From NCBI GenBank assembly GCA_902625845.1, contig CACOCT010000003.1, forward strand, positions 48,973 through 112,972: a stretch of DNA of 64,000 nt. Reading direction: 5' to 3'. Positions within the stretch are counted from its first letter, which is position 1. Each line of letters opens with the position of its first letter. Source of the stretch: an uncultured Prochlorococcus sp. (GTDB taxonomy: Bacteria; Cyanobacteriota; Cyanobacteriia; PCC-6307; Cyanobiaceae). Under the pieces are notes generated by a model. It had not been told where the DNA came from and searched no databases. It saw nothing but the letters and a program-made list of their open reading frames with translations. Shown in pieces: positions 19,868-28,764 of the stretch. The position numbers and the translations under genes are program-made.

Positions 19868-21043
19868 TTATAAAATAATCGATTTAATCTCATCAACTAA
19901 TAATTCAATCTCATCCTCCTTTGTCATCTGATGTATGCATACTCGAAACCATTGAGGATCTTCTATGACTCTAATCCAGATTTTTTTTAATCCAAGTTTA
20001 TAAACAAAATTATTTTTATCATCTATCTCTTTTATGTCAAAACTAACTATTCCATTTTGTATTGGACTATTCATAATTAAATTAACTTTATCAATCTCTT
20101 TTAAATGATTCCATAATTTATTGCTCATTGATGTGATTAAATTATGTTTTTTAAAACCACTGCAATCTTTTTCAATTAAAGAAATTGATTGCCTTAAACC
20201 AGTTAATAATGGAATACAAGAAGTTGCAATTTCAAATTTTCTTGCATCATTATGAAATAAGTTTTCATGAGGCTCATAAATACCTTGCTCTCTTTTTAGG
20301 GATTTCCAGCCTACTATAGTTGGATTACTATTTTTAATAAATCTTTCAGAAACATAAAATGCTCCTAAGCCTTCAGGCCCGCATGCCCATTTATGAGATG
20401 TGACTGCATAAACATCAGAGAACTTAACTTTTTCTTTGATTTCTATATGGCCAAAGCTTTGTGCTCCATCTACAAGTAGAAAAGGTTTTTTGGGTAATCG
20501 GTTGAGTTCAATGCTTATTTCTTTCAAGGGCATTTCATAACCAAAGTTCCATAATATGTGAGATATTATAAAAATTTTTGTATTCTTATTTATGTACTTT
20601 CCAAGTTCATTTATTATTACCTTTTTATCGAGAGTTTTTATTTTTTGAATTGGAAAAATTCTAAATTTCAGATTATTTCTTCTACAGAATTCTCTACTTG
20701 CCGCTACGACCCCAGGATGTTCACAATCACTTATTAATAACTCATCGCCTCTATCTATATTGATTCCCCATAGAGGTAATATCATCCCGGTTGATATATT
20801 TTCAGAAAGAGAAATGTATTTTGGTTTAACTCCAAACTGTTCTGCTAATTTTTGTTTTGTTTTTATTATCTCTTTATTAATGTAAGGCCACACATCACTT
20901 GTGAATGGCCCTAATTCCTGAATTTTTTGCCAACTTTTAGTAATTTCATTTAAGGATTGTGAGGGTAGAGGTCCTTGCCCTCCATAATTGAAATAAAATT
21001 TATTTTTTAAGCCAGGCATTAGGCTACGTAAATTATCGCTCAT
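19868..21043 (-). CDS. Class V aminotransferase family PLP enzyme
   Basis: A 391-residue fold-type I enzyme similar to isopenicillin-N-epimerase and cysteine desulfurase-like proteins. The PLP-binding lysine is in AVTSHKWACGPEGLGAFYV near residue 217, preceded by the cofactor aspartate in FLLVDGAQSFGHIE near 191. It starts FYFNYGGQGPLPSQSL, a typical opening for this group. The reaction is not predictable. There is no scaffold partner next to it, although an nfu gene lies about 1.6 kb away. It is followed upstream by the arsM-like gene with a 14 bp gap. Confidence 0.83.
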   Translation of the reverse strand: MSDNLRSLMPGLKNKFYFNYGGQGPLPSQSLNEITKSWQKIQELGPFTSDVWPYINKEIIKTKQKLAEQFGVKPKYISLSENISTGMILPLWGINIDRGDELLISDCEHPGVVAASREFCRRNNLKFRIFPIQKIKTLDKKVIINELGKYINKNTKIFIISHILWNFGYEMPLKEISIELNRLPKKPFLLVDGAQSFGHIEIKEKVKFSDVYAVTSHKWACGPEGLGAFYVSERFIKNSNPTIVGWKSLKREQGIYEPHENLFHNDARKFEIATSCIPLLTGLRQSISLIEKDCSGFKKHNLITSMSNKLWNHLKEIDKVNLIMNSPIQNGIVSFDIKEIDDKNNFVYKLGLKKIWIRVIEDPQWFRVCIHQMTKEDEIELLVDEIKSIIL

Positions 21044-21057
21044 AAAAGCAGATTTTT

Positions 21058-21852
21058 TTAAAGATTACCTACTAAAGTTACTGTTCTAAATTCAATATCT
21101 TCAATCACTTTCCAAGGTTCTGAACTTCTTTCAGCAAAATTTAAATTTTTAAATCCTAGATTTTTGAAATCTTCTATAAATTCTGGCTCGTACCATGCTC
21201 CACTTATACATCCACTCCATAAATCTGGATCTTTCTGTAATTCAAGGGGTACTTTTTTATTAGAGACAATATCACTGATTGCAATCCTACCATTACTCTT
21301 AAGTACTCTTTTAATATTACTTAAAAGATTATTTCTTGAAGCAGGATTTACTAAATTCAAAACACAATTACTTAAAATAATATCTATTGACTTATCTTTA
21401 ATAATTGGATTCAAATTTATATCTATTTCATCTAACTTCTCAATGGATCCTTTTATAAATTTTGTATTTTTATAACCAATTTTTTGGGCAACATATTCAA
21501 TTGATTCTCTTGAAAGATTAAGCATATCTTGATTCTGATCAACTCCAATAACTTGACCTCTCTTACCAACAATTTGAGCACAAATAAATGCATTTTTGCC
21601 ACTACCGCTTCCGAGATCTAAAACTACATCATTTGATTTTACCCATTTAGTTGGATCTCCACATCCGTAATCTCTTTCAATAACTTCTTCTGGAATTGCC
21701 TCTAGATATTTTGGATTAAATGAGACTGGTGTACATAGGCAGCTTTCTTTTTCGATTGCAGCAGCTCCATATCTTTCCTGTATAGCAGTTTTATGATTAG
21801 TATTATTTATTTCACTACTTGTGTTTGGAACACTACAACAATCTTCGGGCAT
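21058..21852 (-). CDS. arsM: ArsM-type arsenite S-adenosylmethyltransferase
   Basis: A 264-residue class I SAM methyltransferase. The SAM site is VVLDLGSGSGKNAFICAQ near residue 77. The cysteine set expected for ArsM is present: C64 in DYGCGDP, C163 in LSNCVLNLV and C215 in LWSGCISGAWYE, with C38/C40 (CLC) and an N-terminal C5-C6 pair. The spacings (about 99 and 52 residues) are close to those of known ArsM enzymes, so As(III) methylation is a reasonable prediction. It probably shares an mRNA with the downstream aminotransferase gene, and the DUF4278 gene lies upstream on the same strand. Confidence 0.85.
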   Translation of the reverse strand: MPEDCCSVPNTSSEINNTNHKTAIQERYGAAAIEKESCLCTPVSFNPKYLEAIPEEVIERDYGCGDPTKWVKSNDVVLDLGSGSGKNAFICAQIVGKRGQVIGVDQNQDMLNLSRESIEYVAQKIGYKNTKFIKGSIEKLDEIDINLNPIIKDKSIDIILSNCVLNLVNPASRNNLLSNIKRVLKSNGRIAISDIVSNKKVPLELQKDPDLWSGCISGAWYEPEFIEDFKNLGFKNLNFAERSSEPWKVIEDIEFRTVTLVGNL

Positions 21853-21880
21853 AATTTTTAACTTTTAAATTAAATATAAC

Positions 21881-21907
21881 TAAAAAAAATCCCCCCAAGT
21901 GGGAGGA
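21881..21907 (-). terminator. Intrinsic terminator after the DUF4278 gene
   Basis: On the minus strand a 7-bp GC-rich stem (TCCTCCC / GGGGGGA, with one G-U pair) and a 4-base loop are followed at once by a run of eight T. This is a textbook Rho-independent terminator 17 bp past the DUF4278 stop. It separates that gene from the arsM-like gene. Confidence 0.85.
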
Positions 21908-21923
21908 CTAAATTTTTTAATCT

Positions 21924-22100
21924 TTATTTTTCGTATTGAATTCCTCTATATTTGAGAGTGACTAGGTCTTGTTTTGAAGAGGCTTCTTTTTTTCTATTTG
22001 TATAAACATTCCTTCTATAAGTTAGTTCTACAAATGAATTCTGAGCATTTGAATTGTTTTGGGTATAAGTTTTACCTCTGTAAGTTAGTGAAGTCATGAT
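21924..22100 (-). CDS. DUF4278 small protein
   Basis: A 58-residue protein built from three copies of a short beta-type repeat: LTYRGKTYTQ, LTYRRNVYTN and LKYRGIQYEK. This is the DUF4278 pattern, common in cyanobacteria and of unknown function. I place the start at ATG 22100 (MTSLTYRGK). An in-frame ATG at 22133 would add 11 residues (MERGIAVLLNR) that lie in a GC-rich, hairpin-forming leader and do not look like the repeat. It has its own promoter-like site and a strong terminator, so it is probably a single-gene unit, often a sign of stress-responsive small genes in these cells. Confidence 0.82.
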   Translation of the reverse strand: MMTSLTYRGKTYTQNNSNAQNSFVELTYRRNVYTNRKKEASSKQDLVTLKYRGIQYEK

Positions 22101-22185
22101 TCGATTTAACAACACGGCTATCCCCCGTTCCATGGTATAGCTCGGACTGCGCCCAATTAGGGTGAACGAATAGTAGTAATACTAC
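22101..22185 (-). ncRNA. Structured GC-rich 5' leader of the DUF4278 gene (candidate cis element or sRNA)
   Basis: This stretch is distinctly richer in G+C than the surrounding intergenic DNA. On the minus strand it can form several hairpins: GTAGT-ATT-ACTAC at 22173-22185, CCC-TAATT-GGG at about 22152-22162, and GCTAT...ATAGC around 22118-22142 enclosing an ATG. A promoter-like TATAAT lies just upstream. It may be a regulatory leader, a small RNA, or partly translated. The assignment is inference from composition and pairing only. Confidence 0.4.
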
Positions 22186-22191
22186 AACAAA

Positions 22192-22197
22192 ATTATA
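22192..22197 (-). promoter_or_regulatory. -10 box (TATAAT) for the DUF4278 transcript
   Basis: A perfect TATAAT on the minus strand, placed to start transcription near 22185 and giving a leader of about 85 bases. It sits within the arms of an 8-bp inverted repeat (CAACAAAA 22185-22192, TTTTGTTG 22207-22214) that could be an operator. No convincing -35 box is visible. Confidence 0.45.
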
Positions 22198-22340
22198 AAC
22201 TAGACTTTTTGTTGTTGTCCATAAGATTAAATTTGAAATTTAAATTTAATATTTATTTAATTATTATTTTAAGTAAATTTTATTTATGTAAATGCATATT
22301 AAGGACTAACCTTAGTCATGTATCGAGAATTTTTTAAAGT

Positions 22341-22598
22341 ATGACAGGTTTTTTATATTTTTTAGGAAATACCCTTAGATGGCCAGCTCTCAAGCCTAAA
22401 GAATTTTTTTCACTGCACGCATATCTGCTAACAATATATTTAATAAGCTTTATTTTAAGCAAAAACGGTGTCAGTTTATCTAATTTAGTTTTTACATTAG
22501 GGATATTAGCTCCTCTTCTTATAGCTATTGGCCAAGGATTACCTATTGATTGCTTAGATTATAAAACTGCTTTAAACAAAGAATTAAAGGGAGATTAA
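22341..22598 (+). CDS. Small conserved-type membrane protein (85 aa)
   Basis: An 85-residue protein with two hydrophobic segments, about residues 28-43 (YLLTIYLISFILS) and 48-68 (LVFTLGILAPLLIAIG), after an N-terminal region with LRWPALKPKEFF. I do not recognise a family. It starts at ATG 22341 and ends 10 bp from the convergent nfu stop. It is probably an integral membrane protein. Confidence 0.65.
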   Translation: MTGFLYFLGNTLRWPALKPKEFFSLHAYLLTIYLISFILSKNGVSLSNLVFTLGILAPLLIAIGQGLPIDCLDYKTALNKELKGD

Positions 22599-22607
22599 GT
22601 TTTAATT

Positions 22608-22853
22608 TTATAAAACTTGAACTACTTCGCTGATCTCAGGAATCATTTCTTTAAGCTTTCTTTCAATACCCATTTTTAAAGTCATTGTGCTACTTGGACA
22701 GCTTCCGCAGGCTCCTTGAAGTCTCACCTTAACAATTGGGCCGTCAATTTCAGCTATTTCTACATTTCCGCCGTCAGAAATTAAAAATGGTCTAAGTTCA
22801 TCAAGAACTTTTTCTACGTTTTCATTTGTTAATGGAAGAGTCTCAGTGCTCAT
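22608..22853 (-). CDS. Nfu-type iron-sulfur cluster scaffold (NifU C-terminal domain)
   Basis: An 81-residue protein consisting of a single Nfu domain. It has [14 protein letters not shown] and the cluster-binding CxxC in [18 protein letters not shown] near residues 49-52. In cyanobacteria this small Nfu is a major carrier that delivers [4Fe-4S] clusters, for example toward photosystem I. The length is normal for the family. Start ATG at 22853. mqo is divergent 73 bp away. Confidence 0.93.
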   Translation of the reverse strand: MSTETLPLTNENVEKVLDELRPFLISDGGNVEIAEIDGPIVKVRLQGACGSCPSSTMTLKMGIERKLKEMIPEISEVVQVL

Positions 22854-22926
22854 AAAATTTACAATATCTTATTGTTAGACTAGAAAAGAATTTAATTCTT
22901 TGCAAAAAGAATAATGATTTTTTAAA

Positions 22927-24399
22927 GTGATTAATCTTAAAAAGAGCAATTATGATTACGATGCCGTATTTGTTGGCGCGGGAATAATGAGTGCAACTTT
23001 GGCAATTTTACTTACAGAAATATATCCAGATATAAATATACTTATATTAGAAAAGCTTGATAGCCCTGGTAAAGAAAGTACTAGTGCATTTAATAACGCT
23101 GGAACTGGTCATGCTGCTAATTGCGAATTAAACTATACACCTAAAAATAATAAAGGAGAAATTGAATTCAAAAAGGCTTTGTCAATAAATAATTCATTTG
23201 AAAAATCGTTAGAACTATGGGCATCTTTATATAAAACAGGCAAAATTGATTGTAAGAAATTTTTAAAATTTACACCGCATATTAGTTTTGTAAGTGGAGA
23301 GGAAGATTTTAATTTTTTAGAAGCAAGATATCAATTACTTTCCAAGTTTAATGAGTTTAAAGATATGGAATTCTCATCTAATTTTTCTGAAATTTCCTCT
23401 TGGGCGCCGCTTATAACAAAAAATAGAAATAAAAATATTAAAATTGCTGCAACTAGAGTTAAAAGAGGTACTGATATAGATTTTGGAGCATTAACAAGTG
23501 AATATTTAAAATATCTTGTTAAAAATAAAAATGTAGAATTAAACTATCTAACTGAGGTTTTTGATTTAAATAAGCTTGATAATAATAATTGGTCAGTACA
23601 TTTGAATAAAGATGGTAAAAGAAAAACTCTTGTTGCTAAATATATCTTTTTGGGTGCTGGTGGAAAATCTATAACTCTCCTTCAAAAATCAAAAATTCCA
23701 GAAGGTAAGTTATTTGGAGGTTTCCCTGTGAGTGGTAAATGGCTTATTTGCGAAAATAATGAATTGACAACACAGCATAATGCTAAAGTTTATGGAAAGG
23801 CGGCTATTGGATCACCACCAATGTCAGTTCCACATTTAGATGCAAGATGGATAAATGGGAAAAGATATCTATTGTTTGGACCATTTGCAGGTTCTACAAC
23901 AAAATTCTTGAAGGAAGGTTCATTTTTTGATTTTTTTAATTCTCTAAAAATTAATAATATTCTTCCTGCTGTTGATGTTGGATTTAAGAATTTGGATTTA
24001 ATAAAGTATCTTATTTCTCAATCAATACAAAATCATTCATCTAGAATTAAAAGTCTAAAAAAAATGATGCCCTCAGCTCATTCAAATGATTGGTATTTAA
24101 AAAATGCTGGACAACGCGTTCAGATTATTAAAAAAACTCAAAAGGGTGGTGTTTTGAAATTTGGTACCGAGATTATTAATTCTTCAGATGGTTCTCTCTC
24201 TGCATTATTGGGAGCTTCACCTGGTGCAAGTACAGCTGTTAATATTATGACTGAAGTCTTAAGAAATTCTTGTTTTTTTAAAGATGATAGAGAGTTTTTT
24301 GAAAAAAAAATTTCAAATTTGATAACACCAGATTGTAAATATCAAGAAAATATTAAAAGTAGGAATAATTCAATTCTAGGTTTCCATCAATTTACTTAA
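22927..24399 (+). CDS. mqo: Malate:quinone oxidoreductase
   Basis: A 490-residue FAD-dependent, membrane-associated enzyme that oxidises malate to oxaloacetate and passes electrons to quinone. It begins with the FAD-binding [18 protein letters not shown] and has [15 protein letters not shown] near residue 55, [12 protein letters not shown] near 263, and [13 protein letters not shown] near 296. The C-terminal [16 protein letters not shown] is typical of Mqo. The start is GTG at 22927, the most upstream sensible one. It is followed by lepA after 45 bp. Confidence 0.94.
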   Translation: MINLKKSNYDYDAVFVGAGIMSATLAILLTEIYPDINILILEKLDSPGKESTSAFNNAGTGHAANCELNYTPKNNKGEIEFKKALSINNSFEKSLELWASLYKTGKIDCKKFLKFTPHISFVSGEEDFNFLEARYQLLSKFNEFKDMEFSSNFSEISSWAPLITKNRNKNIKIAATRVKRGTDIDFGALTSEYLKYLVKNKNVELNYLTEVFDLNKLDNNNWSVHLNKDGKRKTLVAKYIFLGAGGKSITLLQKSKIPEGKLFGGFPVSGKWLICENNELTTQHNAKVYGKAAIGSPPMSVPHLDARWINGKRYLLFGPFAGSTTKFLKEGSFFDFFNSLKINNILPAVDVGFKNLDLIKYLISQSIQNHSSRIKSLKKMMPSAHSNDWYLKNAGQRVQIIKKTQKGGVLKFGTEIINSSDGSLSALLGASPGASTAVNIMTEVLRNSCFFKDDREFFEKKISNLITPDCKYQENIKSRNNSILGFHQFT

Positions 24400-24444
24400 T
24401 TAGCTAATATCTAAATATATAATGAAATGTTTGATTAAATTTAT

Positions 24445-26253
24445 ATGACTGATGTACCAGTATCAAAATTAAGAAATTTTTGCATAATAGCTCATATAGA
24501 TCATGGTAAATCAACTCTCGCAGATAGATTACTTCAAGACACTGGAACGGTTTCTCAAAGAGATATGCAAGAACAATTTCTTGATAGCATGGATCTTGAG
24601 AGAGAGAGGGGAATTACTATTAAATTACAAGCTGCAAGAATGAAATATAAAGCTAAAGATAACGAAGAGTATGTTTTAAATTTAATTGATACTCCTGGTC
24701 ATGTAGATTTTTCATATGAAGTCAGTAGATCATTGCAAGCTTGCGAAGGCGCTTTGTTGGTTGTTGATGCAAGTCAAGGAGTTGAAGCTCAAACTTTGGC
24801 AAATGTATATCTTGCAATTGAAAACAATTTAGAAATAATACCTGTTTTAAATAAAGTTGACTTGCCTGGAGCTGAACCTGAAAAAATAAAAAGAGAAATT
24901 GAAGAAATAATTGGTTTAGATACATCTAATGCAATTTATTGCTCAGCAAAAACAGGTCTTGGGATTAAAGACATACTTGAGACTATTGTTAAAGATATTC
25001 CGGCTCCAGATGATAATATTAATAAAAAAACGAAAGCACTTATTTTTGATTCATATTACGACCCTTATAGAGGAGTGGTTGTTTATTTTAGAGTCGTATC
25101 TGGAAAAATATCATTAAAAGATAAAATTCTCCTAATGGCTAGTAATAAATTTTATGAATTAGATGAAATTGGAATCATGGCTCCTGATCAGCAAAAAGTT
25201 AATGATTTACATGCTGGAGAAGTTGGTTATCTAGCCGCATCAATTAAATCTGTTGCTGATGCGAGAGTGGGAGATACGGTGACTCTATTTAACGAGCCTG
25301 CTAAAGAAGCTTTGCCAGGATATAAAGAGGCCAGTCCTATGGTCTTTTGCGGGTTGTTTCCTACTGATGCAGATCAATATCCTGATTTAAGGGAATCCTT
25401 AGAAAAATTGCAGTTATCAGACGCTGCTTTGAAATATGAACCTGAAACTAGTAGTGCTATGGGTTTTGGATTTAGATGTGGTTTTTTGGGATTACTTCAT
25501 ATGGAAATAGTGCAAGAAAGGTTAGAAAGAGAATATGATTTGGATTTAATTGTTACGGCTCCTTCTGTAATTTATAAAGTAAATATTAATGAAGGTACTC
25601 ATATCTTTGTTGATAATCCATCAACTATCCCTGATCCTCAATCTAGAGAATCAATAGAGGAGCCTTATGTAAAGATGGAGATTTATGCCCCAAATGAGTT
25701 TAATGGAACATTGATGGGATTATGCCAAGAAAGAAGAGGACTTTTTGTTGACATGAAATATATCACCACTGATCGAGTTACTTTGATTTATGAAATTCCA
25801 CTCGCTGAGGTGGTAACTGACTTTTTTGATCAAATGAAAAGCAGAACACAAGGTTATGCTTCTATGGAATATCATTTGATTGGTTATAGAAAAAATGATC
25901 TTGTAAGACTTGATGTACTTATAAATTCCGAAAGAGCTGATCCACTTACATCAATTGTCCATAAAGATAAAGCTTATGGAATTGGAAGGGGCTTAGTAGA
26001 GAAGTTAAAAAATCTCATCCCAAAACAACAATTCAAAATACCAATTCAAGCATCAATTGGAAGCAGAGTAATTGCGAGTGAAAGTATTAGTGCTTTAAGA
26101 AAGGATGTTCTTTCAAAATGTTATGGTGGGGATATCTCAAGAAAGAAAAAATTATTAAAAAAACAAGCAAAAGGTAAAAAAAGGATGAAAGCAATGGGTA
26201 GAGTGGATGTTCCCCAAGAAGCTTTTATGGCTGTCTTAAAATTAAATCAATAA
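24445..26253 (+). CDS. lepA: Elongation factor 4 (LepA)
   Basis: A 602-residue translational GTPase that back-translocates or remodels stalled ribosomes. The G-domain has [15 protein letters not shown] near residue 16, [16 protein letters not shown] near 83 and [13 protein letters not shown] near 137. It also has the LepA-specific C-terminal domain ([20 protein letters not shown]; basic tail [17 protein letters not shown]). Length is typical. Start ATG at 24445. Confidence 0.97.
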   Translation: MTDVPVSKLRNFCIIAHIDHGKSTLADRLLQDTGTVSQRDMQEQFLDSMDLERERGITIKLQAARMKYKAKDNEEYVLNLIDTPGHVDFSYEVSRSLQACEGALLVVDASQGVEAQTLANVYLAIENNLEIIPVLNKVDLPGAEPEKIKREIEEIIGLDTSNAIYCSAKTGLGIKDILETIVKDIPAPDDNINKKTKALIFDSYYDPYRGVVVYFRVVSGKISLKDKILLMASNKFYELDEIGIMAPDQQKVNDLHAGEVGYLAASIKSVADARVGDTVTLFNEPAKEALPGYKEASPMVFCGLFPTDADQYPDLRESLEKLQLSDAALKYEPETSSAMGFGFRCGFLGLLHMEIVQERLEREYDLDLIVTAPSVIYKVNINEGTHIFVDNPSTIPDPQSRESIEEPYVKMEIYAPNEFNGTLMGLCQERRGLFVDMKYITTDRVTLIYEIPLAEVVTDFFDQMKSRTQGYASMEYHLIGYRKNDLVRLDVLINSERADPLTSIVHKDKAYGIGRGLVEKLKNLIPKQQFKIPIQASIGSRVIASESISALRKDVLSKCYGGDISRKKKLLKKQAKGKKRMKAMGRVDVPQEAFMAVLKLNQ

Positions 26254-26327
26254 TAGATTTTTATTTAATAAAAAAACATTTTATCTTAAATTTGAGGTTA
26301 TATTAATATTAATATTTAAAATAAATT

Positions 26328-27164
26328 TTGATTGGATCAAAGATACAGGATGATATTTCAAAAAATATTAGAAAAACTGGTTTTATCATATTAATTTTTT
26401 ATAGTATTGCAGTGTTTTCAATGCTGTTTTTGGATTCTTTTAATTTACTTGATTTTTCAGAAACGGCTTTGAATAATCAAATATATGCCCCACCTTCAAT
26501 AAGTCATTTATGTGGAACAGATAGATTGGGAAGGGATGTTTGCTTAAGAACTTTACAAGGATCAACTATTGCATTTGAAGTAGTATTTTTATCCTTATTT
26601 TTCTCACTATTGGTTGGTTTACCCTTAGGATTAATTAGTGGCTATTTTGGAGGACTTATAGATAAATTTTTATCTATTGTAATGGATACAATTTTTTCAA
26701 TACCAGTTATTTTATTATCAGTAGTAATAGCTTTTATTTTCGGAAGAGGGGTAATAAATGCTGCGTTGGCTTTATGTATTGTTTATTCTCCTCAATACTT
26801 TAGGCTAATTAGGAATCAAACTCTTTTAATAAAGTCAGAAAATTATGTTGAGGCTGCTAATATCTCTGGTGTGAGTAACATGACCGTTATTTTCAAATAT
26901 ATATTCCCAAATGTTATTACACCTTTACCTATTTTATTAACATTAAATGCAGCAGATTCAGTACTTGTCCTTGGTAGCTTAGGCTTTTTGGGATTAGGTG
27001 TCCCAGCTAATGTACCAGAATGGGGTAGTGATTTAAATTTGGCTCTCACAGCATTGCCAACAGGAATTTGGTGGACAGCTTTATATCCTGGCTTCGCTAT
27101 GTTTTTTCTCGTTTTAGCATTATCTTTCATTGGAGAAGATTTAGAAGAAAACTTCAATAAATAA
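26328..27164 (+). CDS. DppC-type ABC transporter permease (peptide/nickel family)
   Basis: A 278-residue inner-membrane permease. An N-terminal helix (about residues 20-40) precedes the periplasmic HLCGTDRLGRDVCLRTL motif that is characteristic of DppC/OppC. Several membrane segments follow, and the EAA-type loop (ENYVEAANISGVSNMTVIFKYIFPN, residues about 170-195) docks the ATPase. The C-terminal GLGVPANVPEWG is family-typical. No binding protein, partner DppB permease or ATPase is adjacent, so the rest of the transporter must be encoded elsewhere. The start is TTG at 26328. Confidence 0.85.
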   Translation: MIGSKIQDDISKNIRKTGFIILIFYSIAVFSMLFLDSFNLLDFSETALNNQIYAPPSISHLCGTDRLGRDVCLRTLQGSTIAFEVVFLSLFFSLLVGLPLGLISGYFGGLIDKFLSIVMDTIFSIPVILLSVVIAFIFGRGVINAALALCIVYSPQYFRLIRNQTLLIKSENYVEAANISGVSNMTVIFKYIFPNVITPLPILLTLNAADSVLVLGSLGFLGLGVPANVPEWGSDLNLALTALPTGIWWTALYPGFAMFFLVLALSFIGEDLEENFNK

Positions 27165-27175
27165 TAAAAATTACT

Positions 27176-27835
27176 TTATTTGTAAATTTCTCCATCTTTA
27201 TCAAGACAAGGATAATCTTTATTTGATTTTTTATAAGAATCAATAAGTTCTGGATAGGTCCATTCAAATAAAGTTTTTTTATATTCCTTCTGATTTAATC
27301 CTTCTCCTTCAAAGGGTATTAAATCCTTATTTTTTCTTTGGCGTACCGCCTCGAAAAGTAAAATGGCACCAGCGACTGAAACATTAAGTGATTGAACCAT
27401 TCCGTTCATTGGGATATAAATTGATTCGTCAACTTGGGCAATTAAGTCTTTGCTTAAACCCCATTTCTCAGCACCTAGTACAAAACAAGTATTTTTTGTA
27501 AAATCTAAATCTCGATAATCAACAGAATTCTCATTTAAAGATGTGCCATATAATTTGAAACCTTCCTTTCTCAATGCATTTGTTGCTCTCGAATGGGATT
27601 CATGGTTTCTCAACTTTACCCATTTTTGACTCCCTTGAGCAGTGCTGTTAAATGTTTTAATTTTACTATGATCACAAATAAAATTAGCTTGAAAGACTCC
27701 AGCTGCATCACAAGTCCTAATTATCGCAGAGAGATTATGCGGTTTATTAACACCTTCTATCAAAACAGTTAAATCTCCCATCCTGGAATTTAAAACATTT
27801 TTTATTCTTTGAAATCTTCTCGGCAAAACTGACAT
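27176..27835 (-). CDS. trmH: SpoU-family tRNA 2'-O-methyltransferase (TrmH type)
   Basis: A 219-residue SPOUT methyltransferase. Motif 1 is NKPHNLSAIIRTCDAAGVF near residue 30, motif 2 is FVLGAEKWGLSKDL near 120, and motif 3 is YIPMNGMVQSLNVSVAGAIL near 143. These match TrmH, which makes Gm18 in tRNA; the exact target is inferred from the family. It converges with the DppC-type permease gene, the stops being 11 bp apart. Confidence 0.9.
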   Translation of the reverse strand: MSVLPRRFQRIKNVLNSRMGDLTVLIEGVNKPHNLSAIIRTCDAAGVFQANFICDHSKIKTFNSTAQGSQKWVKLRNHESHSRATNALRKEGFKLYGTSLNENSVDYRDLDFTKNTCFVLGAEKWGLSKDLIAQVDESIYIPMNGMVQSLNVSVAGAILLFEAVRQRKNKDLIPFEGEGLNQKEYKKTLFEWTYPELIDSYKKSNKDYPCLDKDGEIYK

Positions 27836-27925
27836 TTATTACCTTTAATGTCTAAAAATATTATATTCCTTAAAAGAAAATCATATAATAAAAATTATTT
27901 TAAAGTTTAGGTGTTTATAGTATTC

Positions 27926-27931
27926 TATAAT
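27926..27931 (+). promoter_or_regulatory. -10 box (TATAAT) upstream of the 67-aa gene
   Basis: A perfect TATAAT at 28 bp before ATG 27959 would give a leader of about 20 bases. No clear -35 is visible, which is common in this genus. It supports independent transcription of the 67-aa gene. Confidence 0.4.
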
Positions 27932-27958
27932 CATTAATTAATCCAATATTGCATATTA

Positions 27959-28162
27959 ATGGCTTACATTGAATGGGACTATACTGTAATTACGAGTATG
28001 GTTGAAAATCAGGGTTGGTCACTACCTGATAAGAATACTGAAGATTGGAACAAATTTAATGATGAATTAGGAGAATCTATGAGGAAAGTAGGAATAGTAT
28101 TTGAAAAGTATTGTGACTTTAAGTCAGATGTTGGTGACGGGGTGCACCTCTTAGATGAGTAA
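27959..28162 (+). CDS. Small hypothetical acidic protein (67 aa)
   Basis: A 67-residue acidic protein (MAYIEWDYTVITSMVENQ, ending VGDGVHLLDE). It has two Trp and one Cys, with no signal or membrane segment. I do not recognise a family. A good -10 box upstream and a strong stem-loop downstream support it as a real single-gene unit. Confidence 0.65.
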   Translation: MAYIEWDYTVITSMVENQGWSLPDKNTEDWNKFNDELGESMRKVGIVFEKYCDFKSDVGDGVHLLDE

Positions 28163-28168
28163 TTATTA

Positions 28169-28198
28169 AACCATTGATGTATCCCTTTATCAATGGTT
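28169..28198 (+). terminator. Perfect 10-bp stem-loop after the 67-aa gene
   Basis: AACCATTGAT and ATCAATGGTT form a perfect 10-bp stem with a 10-base loop, 7 bp past the stop codon. There is no T-run directly after it, so it may mark or protect the mRNA 3' end rather than stop transcription alone. Confidence 0.5.
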
Positions 28199-28249
28199 AG
28201 TATTTATAAGTTAATGTAATTTTTTTTAAAATATAAGGAAACAATATTA

Positions 28250-28265
28250 AAGCTTTATAAAGCTT
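28250..28265. repeat. 16-bp perfect palindrome AAGCTTTATAAAGCTT
   Basis: A self-complementary 16-mer in the 209 bp spacer between the 67-aa gene and the DCC-family gene. An additional AAGCTTTAA lies 30 bp further on. It could be an operator for the DCC-DUF2805-DUF2256-photolyase unit, but no binding protein is known to me. Confidence 0.4.
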
Positions 28266-28371
28266 ATATTGAAAAAATCAAGCTTTAAGATTTATATCCA
28301 CGAATTTACAAAGATAAATTAAAGAATTGTCCACGAACTATTCACAATCTTTTTATATTTAAATAAAAAAT

Positions 28372-28764
28372 ATGAATTTTAAATTAACGTTTTTATATGA
28401 TGGGGATTGTCCACTTTGTTTAAGAGAGACAAACTTCTTAAAGAGAAAAGATACAAAAAAATTTATAAATTTTGTAGACATTAGTATCAATTATATCCCT
28501 GAAAATTTTAAAAATATTTCTTACAAACAAGCTATGGCAAACCTACATGGAATTCTTGGCAGCGGAGAAATTATCTCTGGTGTAGATGTTTTAGCATATT
28601 CATATGAATTAGTAGGACTTGGTTGGATTTATTTTCCAACAAAATTACCAATTCTTTCAGGCTTCATAAGATTCTTATATGAGTATTGGGCTAAATATAG
28701 ATTGAAATTAACAGGTAGAAATGATTTAGAAAAAATATGTCAATCAAAATGCAACATTCAATAA
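28372..28764 (+). CDS. DCC-family (DUF393) thiol-disulfide oxidoreductase-like protein
   Basis: A 130-residue protein with the defining motif FLYDGDCPLCLRETNFL at residue 6, including the DxDCPxC redox-like cysteines, followed by family-typical features to the end (GVDVLAYSYELVGLGW, then IRFLYEYWAKYRLKL). The biochemical role of DUF393 proteins is poorly known. Start ATG at 28372. Its 3' end overlaps the start of the DUF2805 gene, and four genes then run head-to-tail into the photolyase-related gene. Confidence 0.85.
   Translation: MNFKLTFLYDGDCPLCLRETNFLKRKDTKKFINFVDISINYIPENFKNISYKQAMANLHGILGSGEIISGVDVLAYSYELVGLGWIYFPTKLPILSGFIRFLYEYWAKYRLKLTGRNDLEKICQSKCNIQ

Noticed and set aside
26843..27157. 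104-codon antisense frame within the DppC-type permease gene
   Set aside because: No motif and no ribosome-binding site, and it is antisense to a well-supported gene.
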